Source: Cobetia amphilecti (GTDB lineage Bacteria; Pseudomonadota; Gammaproteobacteria; Pseudomonadales; Halomonadaceae). Taken from it: DNA of 64,000 bases. Of this stretch, positions 36,514 to 45,257 are shown one piece after another. A model generated the notes under the pieces. That model saw nothing but the letters and a program-made list of their open reading frames with translations. It was not told the origin of the DNA and did not search any database. The translations under genes were made by a program, and so were the position numbers. Numbering within the stretch: position 1 is the stretch's first letter; each line of letters opens with the position of its first letter. Where the stretch lies: contig NZ_CP084115.1 of assembly GCF_020217465.1 (NCBI RefSeq), positions 2,294,001-2,358,000 of the forward strand, in the 5' to 3' direction.

Positions 36514-37866
36514 ATGAACAACAACAAGACAGGCGGGACCGACAGCATCTCGCCAGCCACGCTGAGACGCGTGCTGGCAGCCTCTGCCATCGGCAATTTC
36601 ATCGAATGGTTCGACTTCGCCATCTACGGCTTCATGGCCGTGATCATCTCGCAGCACTTCTTCCCGCAGGGCGACCCGACTCTGGCACTGATCCAGACCT
36701 TTGCCGTCTTTGCGGTGTCCTTTGCCTTGCGCCCCCTCGGCGGCATCTTCTTCGGCACCCTGGGGGATCGCATCGGGCGCAAGAATGTCCTGGCCATCAC
36801 CATCATCATGATGGCCAGCGCCACCGCCTTGATCGGTCTGTTGCCGACCTATCAGAGCATCGGCATGCTGGCTCCGCTACTGTTGACGCTGGCTCGCTGC
36901 GCTCAGGGTTTCTCGGCAGGCGGCGAATACGCCGGTGCCTGCGCCTTCGTGATGGAACACGCCCCTGACGACAAGCGGGGCTGGTACGGAAGCTTCATTC
37001 CCGTCTCGACCTTCAGCGCCTTCGCCACAGCAGCAGCACTCGGTCTAGGCCTCAACAGCCTGGTATCGGAAGCCACCATGCAGGCATGGGGCTGGCGTGT
37101 CCCCTTCCTGATCGCTGCACCACTGGGGCTGATCGGGCTTTACATGCGCCTCAAGCTGGATGACTCACCGGCGTTCCGCCTGATTCAGCAGGAACACAAC
37201 GCCACCAGCGCCCCGCTCAAGGAAACACTGACCACCCACGGCAGCACCATCGTAAGTCTGATGGCCTTCATCCCTGCCACGGCGCTGTCGTTCTACATGT
37301 TCAGCACCTATTTCGCGACCTATATGCAGGTGGCGGGCGGCGCCACGCGCCAGACGGCATTGCTGGCAAGCCTGGGCGGCCTCATCGTCGCCGCATTGCT
37401 GTGCCCATTGGCCGGACGGTATTCGGACCTTGTCGGGCGACGCAATACCATCATCACGGCGTGTGGCAGTCTGGCCATCGCGGTATTTCCCGCCTATTCG
37501 CTTGCCGCAAGTGGCACCTTGTGGGCGTCCATGCTGGGCGCTTCATTGATGGCGGTCGGTGCCGTGCTCTGCGGTGTCGTCACGGCCGCACTGCTCTCGG
37601 AGCAGTTCCCGACCCGCGTGCGCTATACCGCCTCGGCACTCAGCTACAATGTCGCCTACACCATCTTCGGCGGCACCGCCCCGCTGGTCGCCACCTGGTT
37701 AATCGACTTGAGCGGCAACAACCTGGCACCGGCCTGGTACCTGATCGCGATCGCCGTCGTGGCCCTGCTCGGTGGCCTGCGACTGCCGGAAACCCGTGGC
37801 ATCTCGCTCACCGATATCCCGGAGACTCCGCGCAGGAGAGCGTCAAGCGTCATACCGGCCGCATGA
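36514..37866 (+). CDS. MFS transporter, metabolite:H+ symporter (ProP-like) family
   Basis: Inner-membrane major facilitator protein of 450 residues and 12 TM helices. The MHS signature is visible: IGNFIEWFDFAIYGFMAVII in TM1, RPLGGIFFGTLGDRIGRKN between TM2 and TM3, and LTLARCAQGFSAGGEYAGA in TM4-5. Substrates in this family are organic acids or osmolytes (proline/betaine, citrate, ketoglutarate, shikimate); no residue decides between them. CGGAGCAAGAC precedes the ATG. Confidence 0.92.
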   Translation: MNNNKTGGTDSISPATLRRVLAASAIGNFIEWFDFAIYGFMAVIISQHFFPQGDPTLALIQTFAVFAVSFALRPLGGIFFGTLGDRIGRKNVLAITIIMMASATALIGLLPTYQSIGMLAPLLLTLARCAQGFSAGGEYAGACAFVMEHAPDDKRGWYGSFIPVSTFSAFATAAALGLGLNSLVSEATMQAWGWRVPFLIAAPLGLIGLYMRLKLDDSPAFRLIQQEHNATSAPLKETLTTHGSTIVSLMAFIPATALSFYMFSTYFATYMQVAGGATRQTALLASLGGLIVAALLCPLAGRYSDLVGRRNTIITACGSLAIAVFPAYSLAASGTLWASMLGASLMAVGAVLCGVVTAALLSEQFPTRVRYTASALSYNVAYTIFGGTAPLVATWLIDLSGNNLAPAWYLIAIAVVALLGGLRLPETRGISLTDIPETPRRRASSVIPAA

Positions 37867-37928
37867 ACTGAGGTCTCGTGACCAATGATGAAATCGGCCT
37901 GACAGACATGCCTCCTCAGCAATGACAA

Positions 37929-37975
37929 AAAACACCCGCACGGCCTCCACTGACAGAGAGGTGTGCGGGTGTTTT
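37929..37975. terminator. Terminator of the MHS transporter, shared with the GntR gene
   Basis: Arms AAAACACCCGCAC / GTGCGGGTGTTTT (13 bp), 21-nt loop that folds further (CCTC/GAGG). T- and A-rich tails on both sides. Confidence 0.8.
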
Positions 37976-38030
37976 CGTCTGGGCCACCAACAGCTTGCCA
38001 GGCATTCAGGCTTTACCGCGAACTTGCCAA

Positions 38031-38801
38031 CTAACTCTGTGGTGCGGCACTCAGCGTCAATTCGATGGCGTCGTGGCGCCAGTGTTCATCATCGCAGTCC
38101 ACCGCGCGGCCATTCTGATCGAAGTTGATGCGAGTGATGCGCTGCGCAGGACTGCCCTGCGCGGCGTTAAGCGCGGCGGCGGCCTCAGCGTCAAACACCG
38201 TGGAGGCCAGCTCGAAGCTGACGCGACTGACACGAATGGCGTATTCGTGCCGGTAGAGGTCGGTCAGGGAGTGGGCTCCGAGGTCGAAATCGAGGATGCC
38301 CGGGAAGCAGTCACGTCGCAGGTGATGGCAGACATGCAGCACGCGCCGCCCATCGATACGTCGCACGCGAGTGATGCGATAGACCACTGAGCCCTCCGCA
38401 ATCCCCAGCCGCCGCGCGATCACCGCGTTGGCGGCGACTTCCCCTGCCGCCAGTACCTCGGTGCTGGCCACCCGCTGCTGTGACTCGACCATGTCGCGAA
38501 ATGGCAGGCACGCCAGCAAGTCATAGCGCAGTCGTGGCGGCGAGACGAACCAGCCCCGCCGATTCTCGCGATAGATACGCCCCTCCGCCTCCAGCTGCAG
38601 CAAGGTGTCGCGCAGGGTGACCCGCGTCGTGGCAAAACGTTCGATCATCTCGCGCTCGGAGGGCAGGCGCTGTGAAGCGCGTAGCGGCGCTGCCTCAAGA
38701 TGGTTCAGCAGCTTGCCCTTGAGCCCTGCCACGGGGACATCCGTGTCAGAAGTTGCCGATGAAGCGGCGTCACTCTGGGGCTCGAGAGAAGATGAAAGCA
38801 T
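38031..38801 (-). CDS. GntR-family regulator with UTRA ligand domain
   Basis: Transcription factor of 256 residues. A winged helix (LRASQRLPSEREMIERFATT, VTLRDTLLQLEAEG) at about 25-90 is followed by a UTRA effector domain (VYRITRVRRIDGRRVLH...; FDQNGRAVDCDDEHWRHDAI at the end). It resembles regulators of phosphonate and organophosphate genes such as PhnR. It faces the ABC operon that starts at 39434. Two near-identical 15-bp sites flank the intergenic region. CAGGAACTTCGC precedes the ATG at 38801; a longer frame to 38948 is rejected. Effector likely the transported compound or its product. Confidence 0.92.
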   Translation of the reverse strand: MLSSSLEPQSDAASSATSDTDVPVAGLKGKLLNHLEAAPLRASQRLPSEREMIERFATTRVTLRDTLLQLEAEGRIYRENRRGWFVSPPRLRYDLLACLPFRDMVESQQRVASTEVLAAGEVAANAVIARRLGIAEGSVVYRITRVRRIDGRRVLHVCHHLRRDCFPGILDFDLGAHSLTDLYRHEYAIRVSRVSFELASTVFDAEAAAALNAAQGSPAQRITRINFDQNGRAVDCDDEHWRHDAIELTLSAAPQS

Positions 38802-38902
38802 GCGAAGTTCCTGAAAGATAACGAAAGACAGCAAATTCTGGCGAGTCACTTGCATGACATCCAGGGCGTCCAGGATGGAAAGGGTCAGAGAGAAGCGATT
38901 TC

Positions 38903-38917
38903 TGTGGCCTAGTTCAG
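38903..38917 (-). promoter_or_regulatory. Putative GntR operator before the regulator gene
   Basis: TGTGGCCTAGTTCAG on the plus strand, 102 nt before the regulator start. It matches the element at 39243-39257 (inverted) at 14 of 15 positions. The CTAG core is a weak dyad as in HutC/UTRA-type sites. Confidence 0.65.
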
Positions 38918-39242
38918 ATGCCCCGCAAAGCTCAGCGCGACTTTTCAAGACACGCTTGTCGAGACATGCATGAGGAGAATAGTGGCATTAGCGTGACAAC
39001 TCGGTGACAGCGCAGGTCTGGCTGCCACGACAGGCCAGTCATCACACGCTGGCTCATGCCTTGCACGCCCATGCTTTGCACACTTATGGCTCTGGAAGAT
39101 AGCGAGGACCGGGGCCCGCGGCAAGGCACGAAGAAGGTATGAAGGAGACAGAGACAGAGCCGCCATCCCATGCCATGACAACGACATGTTGACGACACGC
39201 AACTGTCACAGGCGAGCGCTAGAGTCGATCGCGACTTTCGAA

Positions 39243-39257
39243 CTGAACTAGACCACA
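39243..39257 (+). promoter_or_regulatory. Putative GntR operator before the ABC operon
   Basis: CTGAACTAGACCACA; its reverse complement TGTGGTCTAGTTCAG differs from the element at 38903-38917 by one base. It lies about 177 nt before the binding-protein gene. Confidence 0.65.
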
Positions 39258-39433
39258 CAGTCTCGGCTGTCTCAGCACTTGCCTGAGCACTTGGCAGAGC
39301 ACTGGTCTGATCAATGATCCGAGAACTGGCCTGAGCACCCGGACGTGCTCTCAGCGTGTCGACAGGGTGCCTGATGCCCGTCACGCCTTACCTTCAGCGC
39401 AGCGATTGTTCATCACCTACTGGGGAAATCTCC

Positions 39434-40522
39434 TTGAAGTCGATTGCCACTACCTCATCCCGTTCCACCGGTCTGCTGGTTTCCACCTGCATGGCCGCCC
39501 TGTTGGGCAGTGCCTCCGTCAGTGCCGCCGACATGCCGGCTGACCTTCTCGAGGCCGCTCAGTCCGAAGGCCGTGTCGATAGCGTCGGCATGCCGGACAG
39601 CTGGGCCAACTGGAAGGACACCTGGGCTGACCTCGAGTCGAAGTATTCCATCGCGCATAGCGATACCGACATGAGCTCCGCCGAGGAAGTCGCCAAGTTC
39701 AAGGCCGAGGGTGAGAACGCCACCGCCGATATCGGTGACGTGGGCTTCGCCTTCGGTCCGATCGCGGTGCAGCAAGGCGTGACCCAAGCCTACAAGACCA
39801 CGACCTGGGAGCAGATCCCGGAGTGGGCCAAAGACAAGGATGGCCACTGGGTACTGGGCTACACCGGCACCATTTCCTTCATGATCAACAAGACACTGGT
39901 CAGTGAAGATGAGCGCCCGACCTCCTTCGCCGACCTCGCCGAGGGTGATTACAAGGTGTCCGTCGGCGCGGTGGGCAAGGCCTCACAGGCCAACAACGCC
40001 ATTCTGGCCGCTGCCTTCGCCAATGGCGGCAAGGAATCCGACCTGACACCGGGCCTGGAAGTCTTCGCGGAACTGGCGCGCCAGGGCCGTCTGTCACTGG
40101 CAGAGCCGAGCATCGCCAACCTGGAGAAAGGCGAAGTCGAAGTCGCCCTGCTGTGGGACTTCAATGCCCTGAACTATCGCGATCAGATCAACCGCGACAC
40201 CTTCGAGGTCGTCATTCCGTCTGATGCCTCCGTCACCTCCGGCTACGCCACTATCATCAACAAGCATGCCGCGCACCCGAATGCCGCCAAGCTGGCCCGA
40301 GAGTACATCCTCTCCGATGCCGGTCAGCTGAATCTGGCCAAGGGCTATGCCCGTCCGATCCGCGCCGAGCACATCACCCTGCCCGAGGATATCGCCGCCA
40401 AGCTGCTGCCCAACGAGCAGTACGCCAATGCTCGTCCGGTCCAGGACTTCGCGGGTTGGGAAGCCAGTGCCAAACAGCTGCCGCGTCAGTGGCAGTCCCA
40501 GGTACTGATCCACCAGCAGTGA
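39434..40522 (+). CDS. ABC transporter periplasmic substrate-binding protein
   Basis: Periplasmic binding protein of 362 residues, from a TTG start at 39434 (GGGGAAATCTCC upstream). Signal peptide: basic/polar start, hydrophobic GLLVSTCMAALLG, cleavage after SVSA at about residue 31. The mature part, with DIGDVGFAFGP and GYTGTISFMINKTL, resembles the Fe3+/spermidine-type (class F) binding proteins of 2-aminoethylphosphonate and related importers. First gene of the operon; a hairpin follows it, so it may be made in excess over the permeases. Substrate unknown, probably a phosphorylated organic compound. Confidence 0.92.
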   Translation: MKSIATTSSRSTGLLVSTCMAALLGSASVSAADMPADLLEAAQSEGRVDSVGMPDSWANWKDTWADLESKYSIAHSDTDMSSAEEVAKFKAEGENATADIGDVGFAFGPIAVQQGVTQAYKTTTWEQIPEWAKDKDGHWVLGYTGTISFMINKTLVSEDERPTSFADLAEGDYKVSVGAVGKASQANNAILAAAFANGGKESDLTPGLEVFAELARQGRLSLAEPSIANLEKGEVEVALLWDFNALNYRDQINRDTFEVVIPSDASVTSGYATIINKHAAHPNAAKLAREYILSDAGQLNLAKGYARPIRAEHITLPEDIAAKLLPNEQYANARPVQDFAGWEASAKQLPRQWQSQVLIHQQ

Positions 40523-40567
40523 TCCCCGGCCTCTGCTTCACGCGAGCAGAGCGCGCACCATCCTGAC

Positions 40568-40596
40568 AGACGGCATCGCCTTTGCGGTGCCGTCTT
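40568..40596 (+). terminator. Intra-operon hairpin after the binding-protein gene
   Basis: AGACGGCA / TGCCGTCT with further inner pairs; no strong T-run. Such hairpins after binding-protein genes often stabilise or partially terminate the message. Confidence 0.55.
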
Positions 40597-40614
40597 GAGC
40601 TTCACGGAGTCACC

Positions 40615-41448
40615 ATGTCTCAGCGTGTCATTCTTGTCGTGCTCGACGGCCTCAACCACGCCGTGGGTCATCATGCCATGGGCTATCTGAGTGCCCTGGT
40701 CGAGGCCGGCCGTGGCCAGTATCAATCACTGGACTGCGAGCTGCCGGCCATGTCGCGCCCGCTCTATGAATGCCTGCTGACCGGCGACCTGCCTGTCGAC
40801 TCGGGTATCGTCAACAACGGTATCGTGCGTCGCTCACGCGGCATCAGTCTGTTCGACCTTGCCAGCCAGCAGGGCAAGCGCACGGCTGCCGCCGCCTATC
40901 ACTGGGTCAGTGAACTCTATGTTGCGGCCCCCTTCGTAGCGGCCCGCCATCGCTGGCTCGACAACCCGGAATCCGCCATCCAGGCGGGCATCTTCTACTG
41001 GCAGGACCATTACCCGGATGACCATCTGTTCAGTGACGCCGAAATGCTGCGCCTGCGTCACGACCCGGATTTCCTGCTGGTGCATAGCATGAACATCGAC
41101 GATGCCGGCCATCGTCATGGCGGCGACACACCGCAGTATCGCAATGCCGCACGGCATGCCGACGTCGCCCTGGCCGACTACCTGCCGGCATGGCTGGAAG
41201 CCGGCTATCAGGTGATGGTCACCGCCGATCACGGCATGAATGCCGACCGCTCACACTCCGGCCTGCTGGCAGAGGAGCGTCGCGTGCCGCTGTGGACCTT
41301 CGGCAACGCCTTCGCCAACGGCGCCGCGACGAATCTCAAGCAACGCGAGCTCTGCGGCACCCTGGCCACATTGCTGGGACTTGAGCACAGCAAGGCGAGC
41401 AATCCGTCGCTGCTGGCGAGCCATGCTGCCACGCGAGGCCTCCAGTGA
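40615..41448 (+). CDS. Alkaline-phosphatase-superfamily (NPP-type) phosphodiesterase/phosphatase
   Basis: Cytosolic metal-dependent hydrolase of 277 residues. All metal positions of nucleotide pyrophosphatase/phosphodiesterase enzymes can be seen: first Asp in VVLDGLNH, nucleophile Ser/Thr region in ELPAMSRPLYECLLTG, DDAGHRHGG (Asp-x3-His type), VTADHGMN (Asp-His) and the last His in RSHSG. No signal peptide, so it acts after import. It lies between the binding protein and the permeases; its stop overlaps the next start by 4 nt. This placement implies that the transported compound is cleaved by it. CGGAG precedes the ATG at 40615; an in-frame upstream ATG at 40582 is rejected. Confidence 0.9.
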   Translation: MSQRVILVVLDGLNHAVGHHAMGYLSALVEAGRGQYQSLDCELPAMSRPLYECLLTGDLPVDSGIVNNGIVRRSRGISLFDLASQQGKRTAAAAYHWVSELYVAAPFVAARHRWLDNPESAIQAGIFYWQDHYPDDHLFSDAEMLRLRHDPDFLLVHSMNIDDAGHRHGGDTPQYRNAARHADVALADYLPAWLEAGYQVMVTADHGMNADRSHSGLLAEERRVPLWTFGNAFANGAATNLKQRELCGTLATLLGLEHSKASNPSLLASHAATRGLQ

Positions 41449-42296
41449 TGACTGCCGCCTTCAAGCGCCGCCTGGCCAGCCCCGTCATGTGGTTGCTGCC
41501 GTTTGCACTGATCTTCGGCGCCTTCCAGATCGCGCCGCTGGTGTGGGTAATGGTCAGTGCCTTCAAGACTCCCACCGGCTGGGGGCTGGCCAACTTTCAC
41601 GAGATCGCCTCCTCGGCCTTCTTCCGACAGGCCATCTGGCGCAGCCTTGAGATCTCCTTCATGTCCAGCGTGCTGGGGCTGACGATCGCCGCCGTGACCT
41701 GTCACAGCATGCACCGCTGTGGTCCGCGCCTGACGCGCATGATGATCGCCTTCACCAACATGACCAGCAACTTCGCCGGTGTCCCGCTGGCCTTCGCCTT
41801 CATCATCCTGATGGGCGCCAACGGCATGCTGACCCTGATGCTGGAGCGCTTCGGCCTGCTCGAGGACTTCAATCTCTACTCGCGCACCGGCCTGATCGTC
41901 ATCTACACCTGGTTCCAGATTCCGCTGGGCATCCTGTTGCTATATCCCGCCTTCAGCACTCTGAAGACGGAATGGCGTGAAGCCGCCAGCCTGCTGGGCG
42001 CCAACCGCCTCGCCTACTGGCAGCACATCGGCCTGCCGGTGCTGTGGCCGTCCCTGGCAGGCACGCTCACCGTACTCTTCGCCAATGCCATGGGCGCCTA
42101 CGCCACCGTCTATGCGCTGGTGAACACCAGCTACAACCTGATGACCATCCGCATCGCCAATCTGGTCTCCGGGGACCTGTTCCTGCAGCCGGAACTGGCC
42201 AGTGCACTGGCCCTGGTGCTGGTCGTCATCCTCGTCATCGTCACGCTGATTCAGCAATGGCTCATGCGCAGGAGCTACCATGTCACTTCCCGCTGA
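41445..42296 (+). CDS. ABC transporter permease (first)
   Basis: Inner-membrane permease of 283 residues with about six TM helices. The EAA loop reads EWREAASLLGANRLAYWQHIGLPVL (cytosolic contact with the ATPase). Overlaps the phosphodiesterase gene by 4 nt and the second permease gene by 17 nt, so all are translationally coupled. Type resembles the PotB/PhnU group. Confidence 0.93.
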   Translation: MMTAAFKRRLASPVMWLLPFALIFGAFQIAPLVWVMVSAFKTPTGWGLANFHEIASSAFFRQAIWRSLEISFMSSVLGLTIAAVTCHSMHRCGPRLTRMMIAFTNMTSNFAGVPLAFAFIILMGANGMLTLMLERFGLLEDFNLYSRTGLIVIYTWFQIPLGILLLYPAFSTLKTEWREAASLLGANRLAYWQHIGLPVLWPSLAGTLTVLFANAMGAYATVYALVNTSYNLMTIRIANLVSGDLFLQPELASALALVLVVILVIVTLIQQWLMRRSYHVTSR

Positions 42297-43260
42297 ACTG
42301 CCCTATCGCCACGGCAAGCCCTTGCTGCCCAGCCTGATGGCGCGCCTGCACCGCGTGAATGTCTACACCTTCATCGTCACCAGTGTCTTCGCGCTGCTGG
42401 CACTGCCGCTGATCGCGACGCTGTTCTACGCCCTGGCGACACGCTGGGGCGCCAGCCTGACCCCCGATGCCCTGACCGTGAAATGGTTTCTGGAACTCTG
42501 GACCACACCGCGTTTTCTGGCGGCGTTCGGGCGCTCGCTGCTGGTCGCCGTCGGTGCGCTGGCACTGTCATTGCTGCTGATCGTGCCGGTGGTGTTTCTT
42601 GCCCACACACGCTATCCGCGCCTGGATAGCGTGATGAATGGGCTGATCCTGCTTCCCTTCGCCGTGCCGCCCATCGTGTCATCGGTCGGCCTGCTGCAGC
42701 TCTATGCAGGCGGCCCGCTGGCCATCGTCGGCACGCCGTGGATCCTGATCCCCACCTACTTCACCATCGTGCTGCCCTTCATGTACCGCGCTCTGGCCAA
42801 CAGCCTGCGTGCGCTGGACGTGGCATCCCTGATGGAAGCCGCTCAACTGCTGGGGGCGAGTCCGCTCAAGGCGTTCTTCCTGGTCGTGCTGCCCAATATT
42901 CGCGTCGGCATCCAGATTGCCGTCTTCCTGGCCTTCTCGTTCCTGGCTGGCGAATTCGTATTCGCCAACATGCTGGTCGGCACACGCTTCGAGACCCTGC
43001 AGGTCTATCTGAACAATATCCGCGGCGCCAGCGGCCACTTCACCAGCGCCTTGGTCATCACCCTGTTCGTATTCACGCTGATCCTGACCTGGCTCGGCAA
43101 TCGTCAGCCCGCCGAGCAAGAGATGCCCGCAGATGACCCCGACGAGGCGCTGGCCACCACCATGACCGACGGCTTGCCCGGCCCGGTGTCGAGCGCCGAA
43201 TCCGAGCCGCGCCACACCCACCACCAGTCGTCAGACTCCACACCCCGAGGGGACCGCTGA
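42280..43260 (+). CDS. ABC transporter permease (second)
   Basis: Inner-membrane permease of 326 residues, about six TM helices. EAA loop: SLMEAAQLLGASPLKAFFLVVLPNI. The C-terminal 45 residues form a polar, Asp/Glu/His-rich tail (ADDPDEALATTMTD and on) not usual for the family. The stop codon overlaps the ATPase start by one base (TGATG). Forms the heterodimeric channel with the first permease. Confidence 0.93.
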   Translation: MSLPAELPYRHGKPLLPSLMARLHRVNVYTFIVTSVFALLALPLIATLFYALATRWGASLTPDALTVKWFLELWTTPRFLAAFGRSLLVAVGALALSLLLIVPVVFLAHTRYPRLDSVMNGLILLPFAVPPIVSSVGLLQLYAGGPLAIVGTPWILIPTYFTIVLPFMYRALANSLRALDVASLMEAAQLLGASPLKAFFLVVLPNIRVGIQIAVFLAFSFLAGEFVFANMLVGTRFETLQVYLNNIRGASGHFTSALVITLFVFTLILTWLGNRQPAEQEMPADDPDEALATTMTDGLPGPVSSAESEPRHTHHQSSDSTPRGDR

Positions 43261-44447
43261 TGCTTGCCATCGACACCGCCACCACATTCGATATCCAGAG
43301 CGCCGGCGGCCTTCTGACCAGCGCCCTGCGCGAACGCGCCGCCGACCAGCACTACCTCAAGCTCAATGGCCTGGCCAAGAGCTTCGGCAAGACCCAGGTA
43401 TTCGCCGAGATAGATGCCGAGATCGCGCGCGGGGAATTCATCACCCTGCTCGGCCCCTCCGGCTGCGGCAAGTCGACCCTGCTGCGCGCCATTGCTGGGC
43501 TCAATGATGTCGATGCCGGCCAGATCATCGTCGATGGTCACGACATCACGCCACTGCCGCCGCAGCGTCGCGGCATCGGCATGGTCTTCCAGCACTATGC
43601 GCTGTTCCCCAACATGCGCGTGGCGGACAACGTGGCCTTCGGGCTGCGCATGAAGAAGGTGCGCCCGGAAGAACGCGAGCGGCGTGTCAGCGAGGTGCTC
43701 AGACTGGTGGAGCTGACCGATCAGGCGCAGCGCTTCCCGCACCAATTGTCCGGCGGCCAGCGTCAGCGTGTGGCACTGGCACGCGCGCTGGTGGTCGAGC
43801 CGCAGATCCTGCTGCTGGATGAGCCGCTGTCGGCACTGGATGCACGTATCCGCCGCCATCTGCGTGATCAGATCCGTGATATTCAGAAGAGCCTCGGCCT
43901 GACCACCCTGTTCGTGACCCACGATCAGGAAGAGGCACTGTTGCTGTCGGACCGCATCTTCCTGATGCATCAGGGGCGCATCCTGCAACAGGGCAATGCC
44001 GAGTCGCTGTATACCCGCCCGGTGGATGCCACGGCGGCGGGCTTCATGGGGCATTACAATCTGATCGGTCGCGAGCTGGCGCGCCCGCTGCTCGGCTACG
44101 AAAGCGACAGCCCGCGCGTGGCACTGCGTCCGGAAGCGCTGTACCTGCAACCGGACACCAGCCCCCAGGGACAGCAGGATGAATATACCAACTTCCCGAC
44201 CCAACCCTTGCCAGACAATGCCGGCCCCGGTTGCCCGGGCGTGATTCGCCGCCACCAGCTGCTCGGCAATATCGTGCGTTACGAGGTGGACTGTCAGGGA
44301 CTGCGCCTGAATGTCGATGTCCTCAATCGCAGTGCTCGGCAGCTACTGCCGTGTCATCTCCGCGTGATGCTGCACGCCGATCTGGATGAAGTTCAGGCGC
44401 TGGGCGGGGACGAGACCGTCGCAACGTCGGAGGTGTCCCATGGATGA
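43260..44447 (+). CDS. ABC transporter ATP-binding protein
   Basis: Cytosolic ATPase of 395 residues of the PotA/FbpC/PhnT class. N-terminal extension of about 35 residues, then Walker A LGPSGCGKSTLL (about 64-75), signature LSGGQRQRVALARAL, Walker B ILLLDEPLSALDA, H-loop VTHDQEEAL. The C-terminal TOBE-type domain (about 270-395) is complete. Overlaps the second permease by 1 nt and the HAD gene by 8 nt. Confidence 0.95.
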   Translation: MLAIDTATTFDIQSAGGLLTSALRERAADQHYLKLNGLAKSFGKTQVFAEIDAEIARGEFITLLGPSGCGKSTLLRAIAGLNDVDAGQIIVDGHDITPLPPQRRGIGMVFQHYALFPNMRVADNVAFGLRMKKVRPEERERRVSEVLRLVELTDQAQRFPHQLSGGQRQRVALARALVVEPQILLLDEPLSALDARIRRHLRDQIRDIQKSLGLTTLFVTHDQEEALLLSDRIFLMHQGRILQQGNAESLYTRPVDATAAGFMGHYNLIGRELARPLLGYESDSPRVALRPEALYLQPDTSPQGQQDEYTNFPTQPLPDNAGPGCPGVIRRHQLLGNIVRYEVDCQGLRLNVDVLNRSARQLLPCHLRVMLHADLDEVQALGGDETVATSEVSHG

Positions 44448-45114
44448 CATCACGGGGCTTGCCATCTTCGATCTCGATGACACCTTGCTCGAAGGCGATG
44501 CCACGGGGCTCTGGACCGACTGGTTGATCGCGCAGGGCTGGATCGCCAATGGCGAGGAATATCGCGCAATCTGGGCACAACAGATGCTGGACTACGCGGC
44601 CGGTGAGCTGGACATGGAGACGCACCTGACCCACCTGCTGGCCCCGCTGGGGGGTCGCGCCGTCAGTGAAGTCGATGCCGAGGTGGCACGCTTTCTCGAT
44701 GCCGAACTGATGCCGCGCCTGTATCGTGAGGGATTGGAGCGAATTCACTGGCACCGCGCGCAGAACCATCAGATCGTGATCATCTCGGCCTCGACGGCGC
44801 ATCTGGTCGCCCCCCTCGCCGAGCGCCTGGCGCTGGACGCGGCCCTGGCCACGGCCCTCGAGACCGAGCAGGGCTACTACAACGGGCGGGCCTGTGGCAT
44901 TCGCACCTTCCGCGAGGGCAAGCTCGCAGCACTCAAGGCATGGCAGCAGCAACACGCCAGCCACAGCGCCGGAGTGCCCAGCTGGGGCTATTCGGATTCA
45001 CGCAATGATCTGGCCTTGCTGGAATTCGTCGATCACCCCTTCGCCGTCCATCCGGACCCGACCCTTGCCAACTTGGCGCGACAGCGCGCCTGGCAGACAC
45101 TACGTTGGCAATGA
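44440..45114 (+). CDS. HAD-superfamily IB phosphatase (SerB-like)
   Basis: Cytosolic phosphatase of 224 residues. Motif I is FDLDDTLLEGDA, motif II VIISAST, motif III GYSDSRNDLALL; the helical cap lies between I and II, as in phosphoserine/phosphorylcholine-type HAD-IB phosphatases. GGAGGTGTCCC precedes the ATG at 44440, which lies inside the ATPase gene end. In the operon it most likely removes phosphate from the product of the phosphodiesterase, giving free phosphate; this is inference. Confidence 0.92.
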   Translation: MDDITGLAIFDLDDTLLEGDATGLWTDWLIAQGWIANGEEYRAIWAQQMLDYAAGELDMETHLTHLLAPLGGRAVSEVDAEVARFLDAELMPRLYREGLERIHWHRAQNHQIVIISASTAHLVAPLAERLALDAALATALETEQGYYNGRACGIRTFREGKLAALKAWQQQHASHSAGVPSWGYSDSRNDLALLEFVDHPFAVHPDPTLANLARQRAWQTLRWQ

Positions 45115-45257
45115 GGTAAGCCGAATTGGCAACAAGAGACGCTGGGCTGGGATCAAGAGCCCCTGCGCTGAAATTGAGAGAAAGTGCATAATAGGCGACG
45201 CTGGGCGTAAAAAAAGGCACTCTGTGCCAAAAATGCAAGCATAAAGGAAGCCATGCA

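Larger units (their letters stand above)
38802..39433. other. 632-bp divergent region between the GntR gene and the ABC operon
   Basis: No gene. Holds the two putative operators (38903-38917 and 39243-39257). Between 39258 and 39345 the motif GAGCACTTG/GAGCACTGG/GAGCACCCG recurs, a short imperfect repeat of unknown meaning. Confidence 0.7.

Noticed and set aside
39434-45114. Classic 2-aminoethylphosphonate (PhnSTUV/WX) operon
   Set aside because: No aminotransferase or phosphonatase gene; a phosphodiesterase and a HAD-IB phosphatase take their place, so I leave the substrate open.
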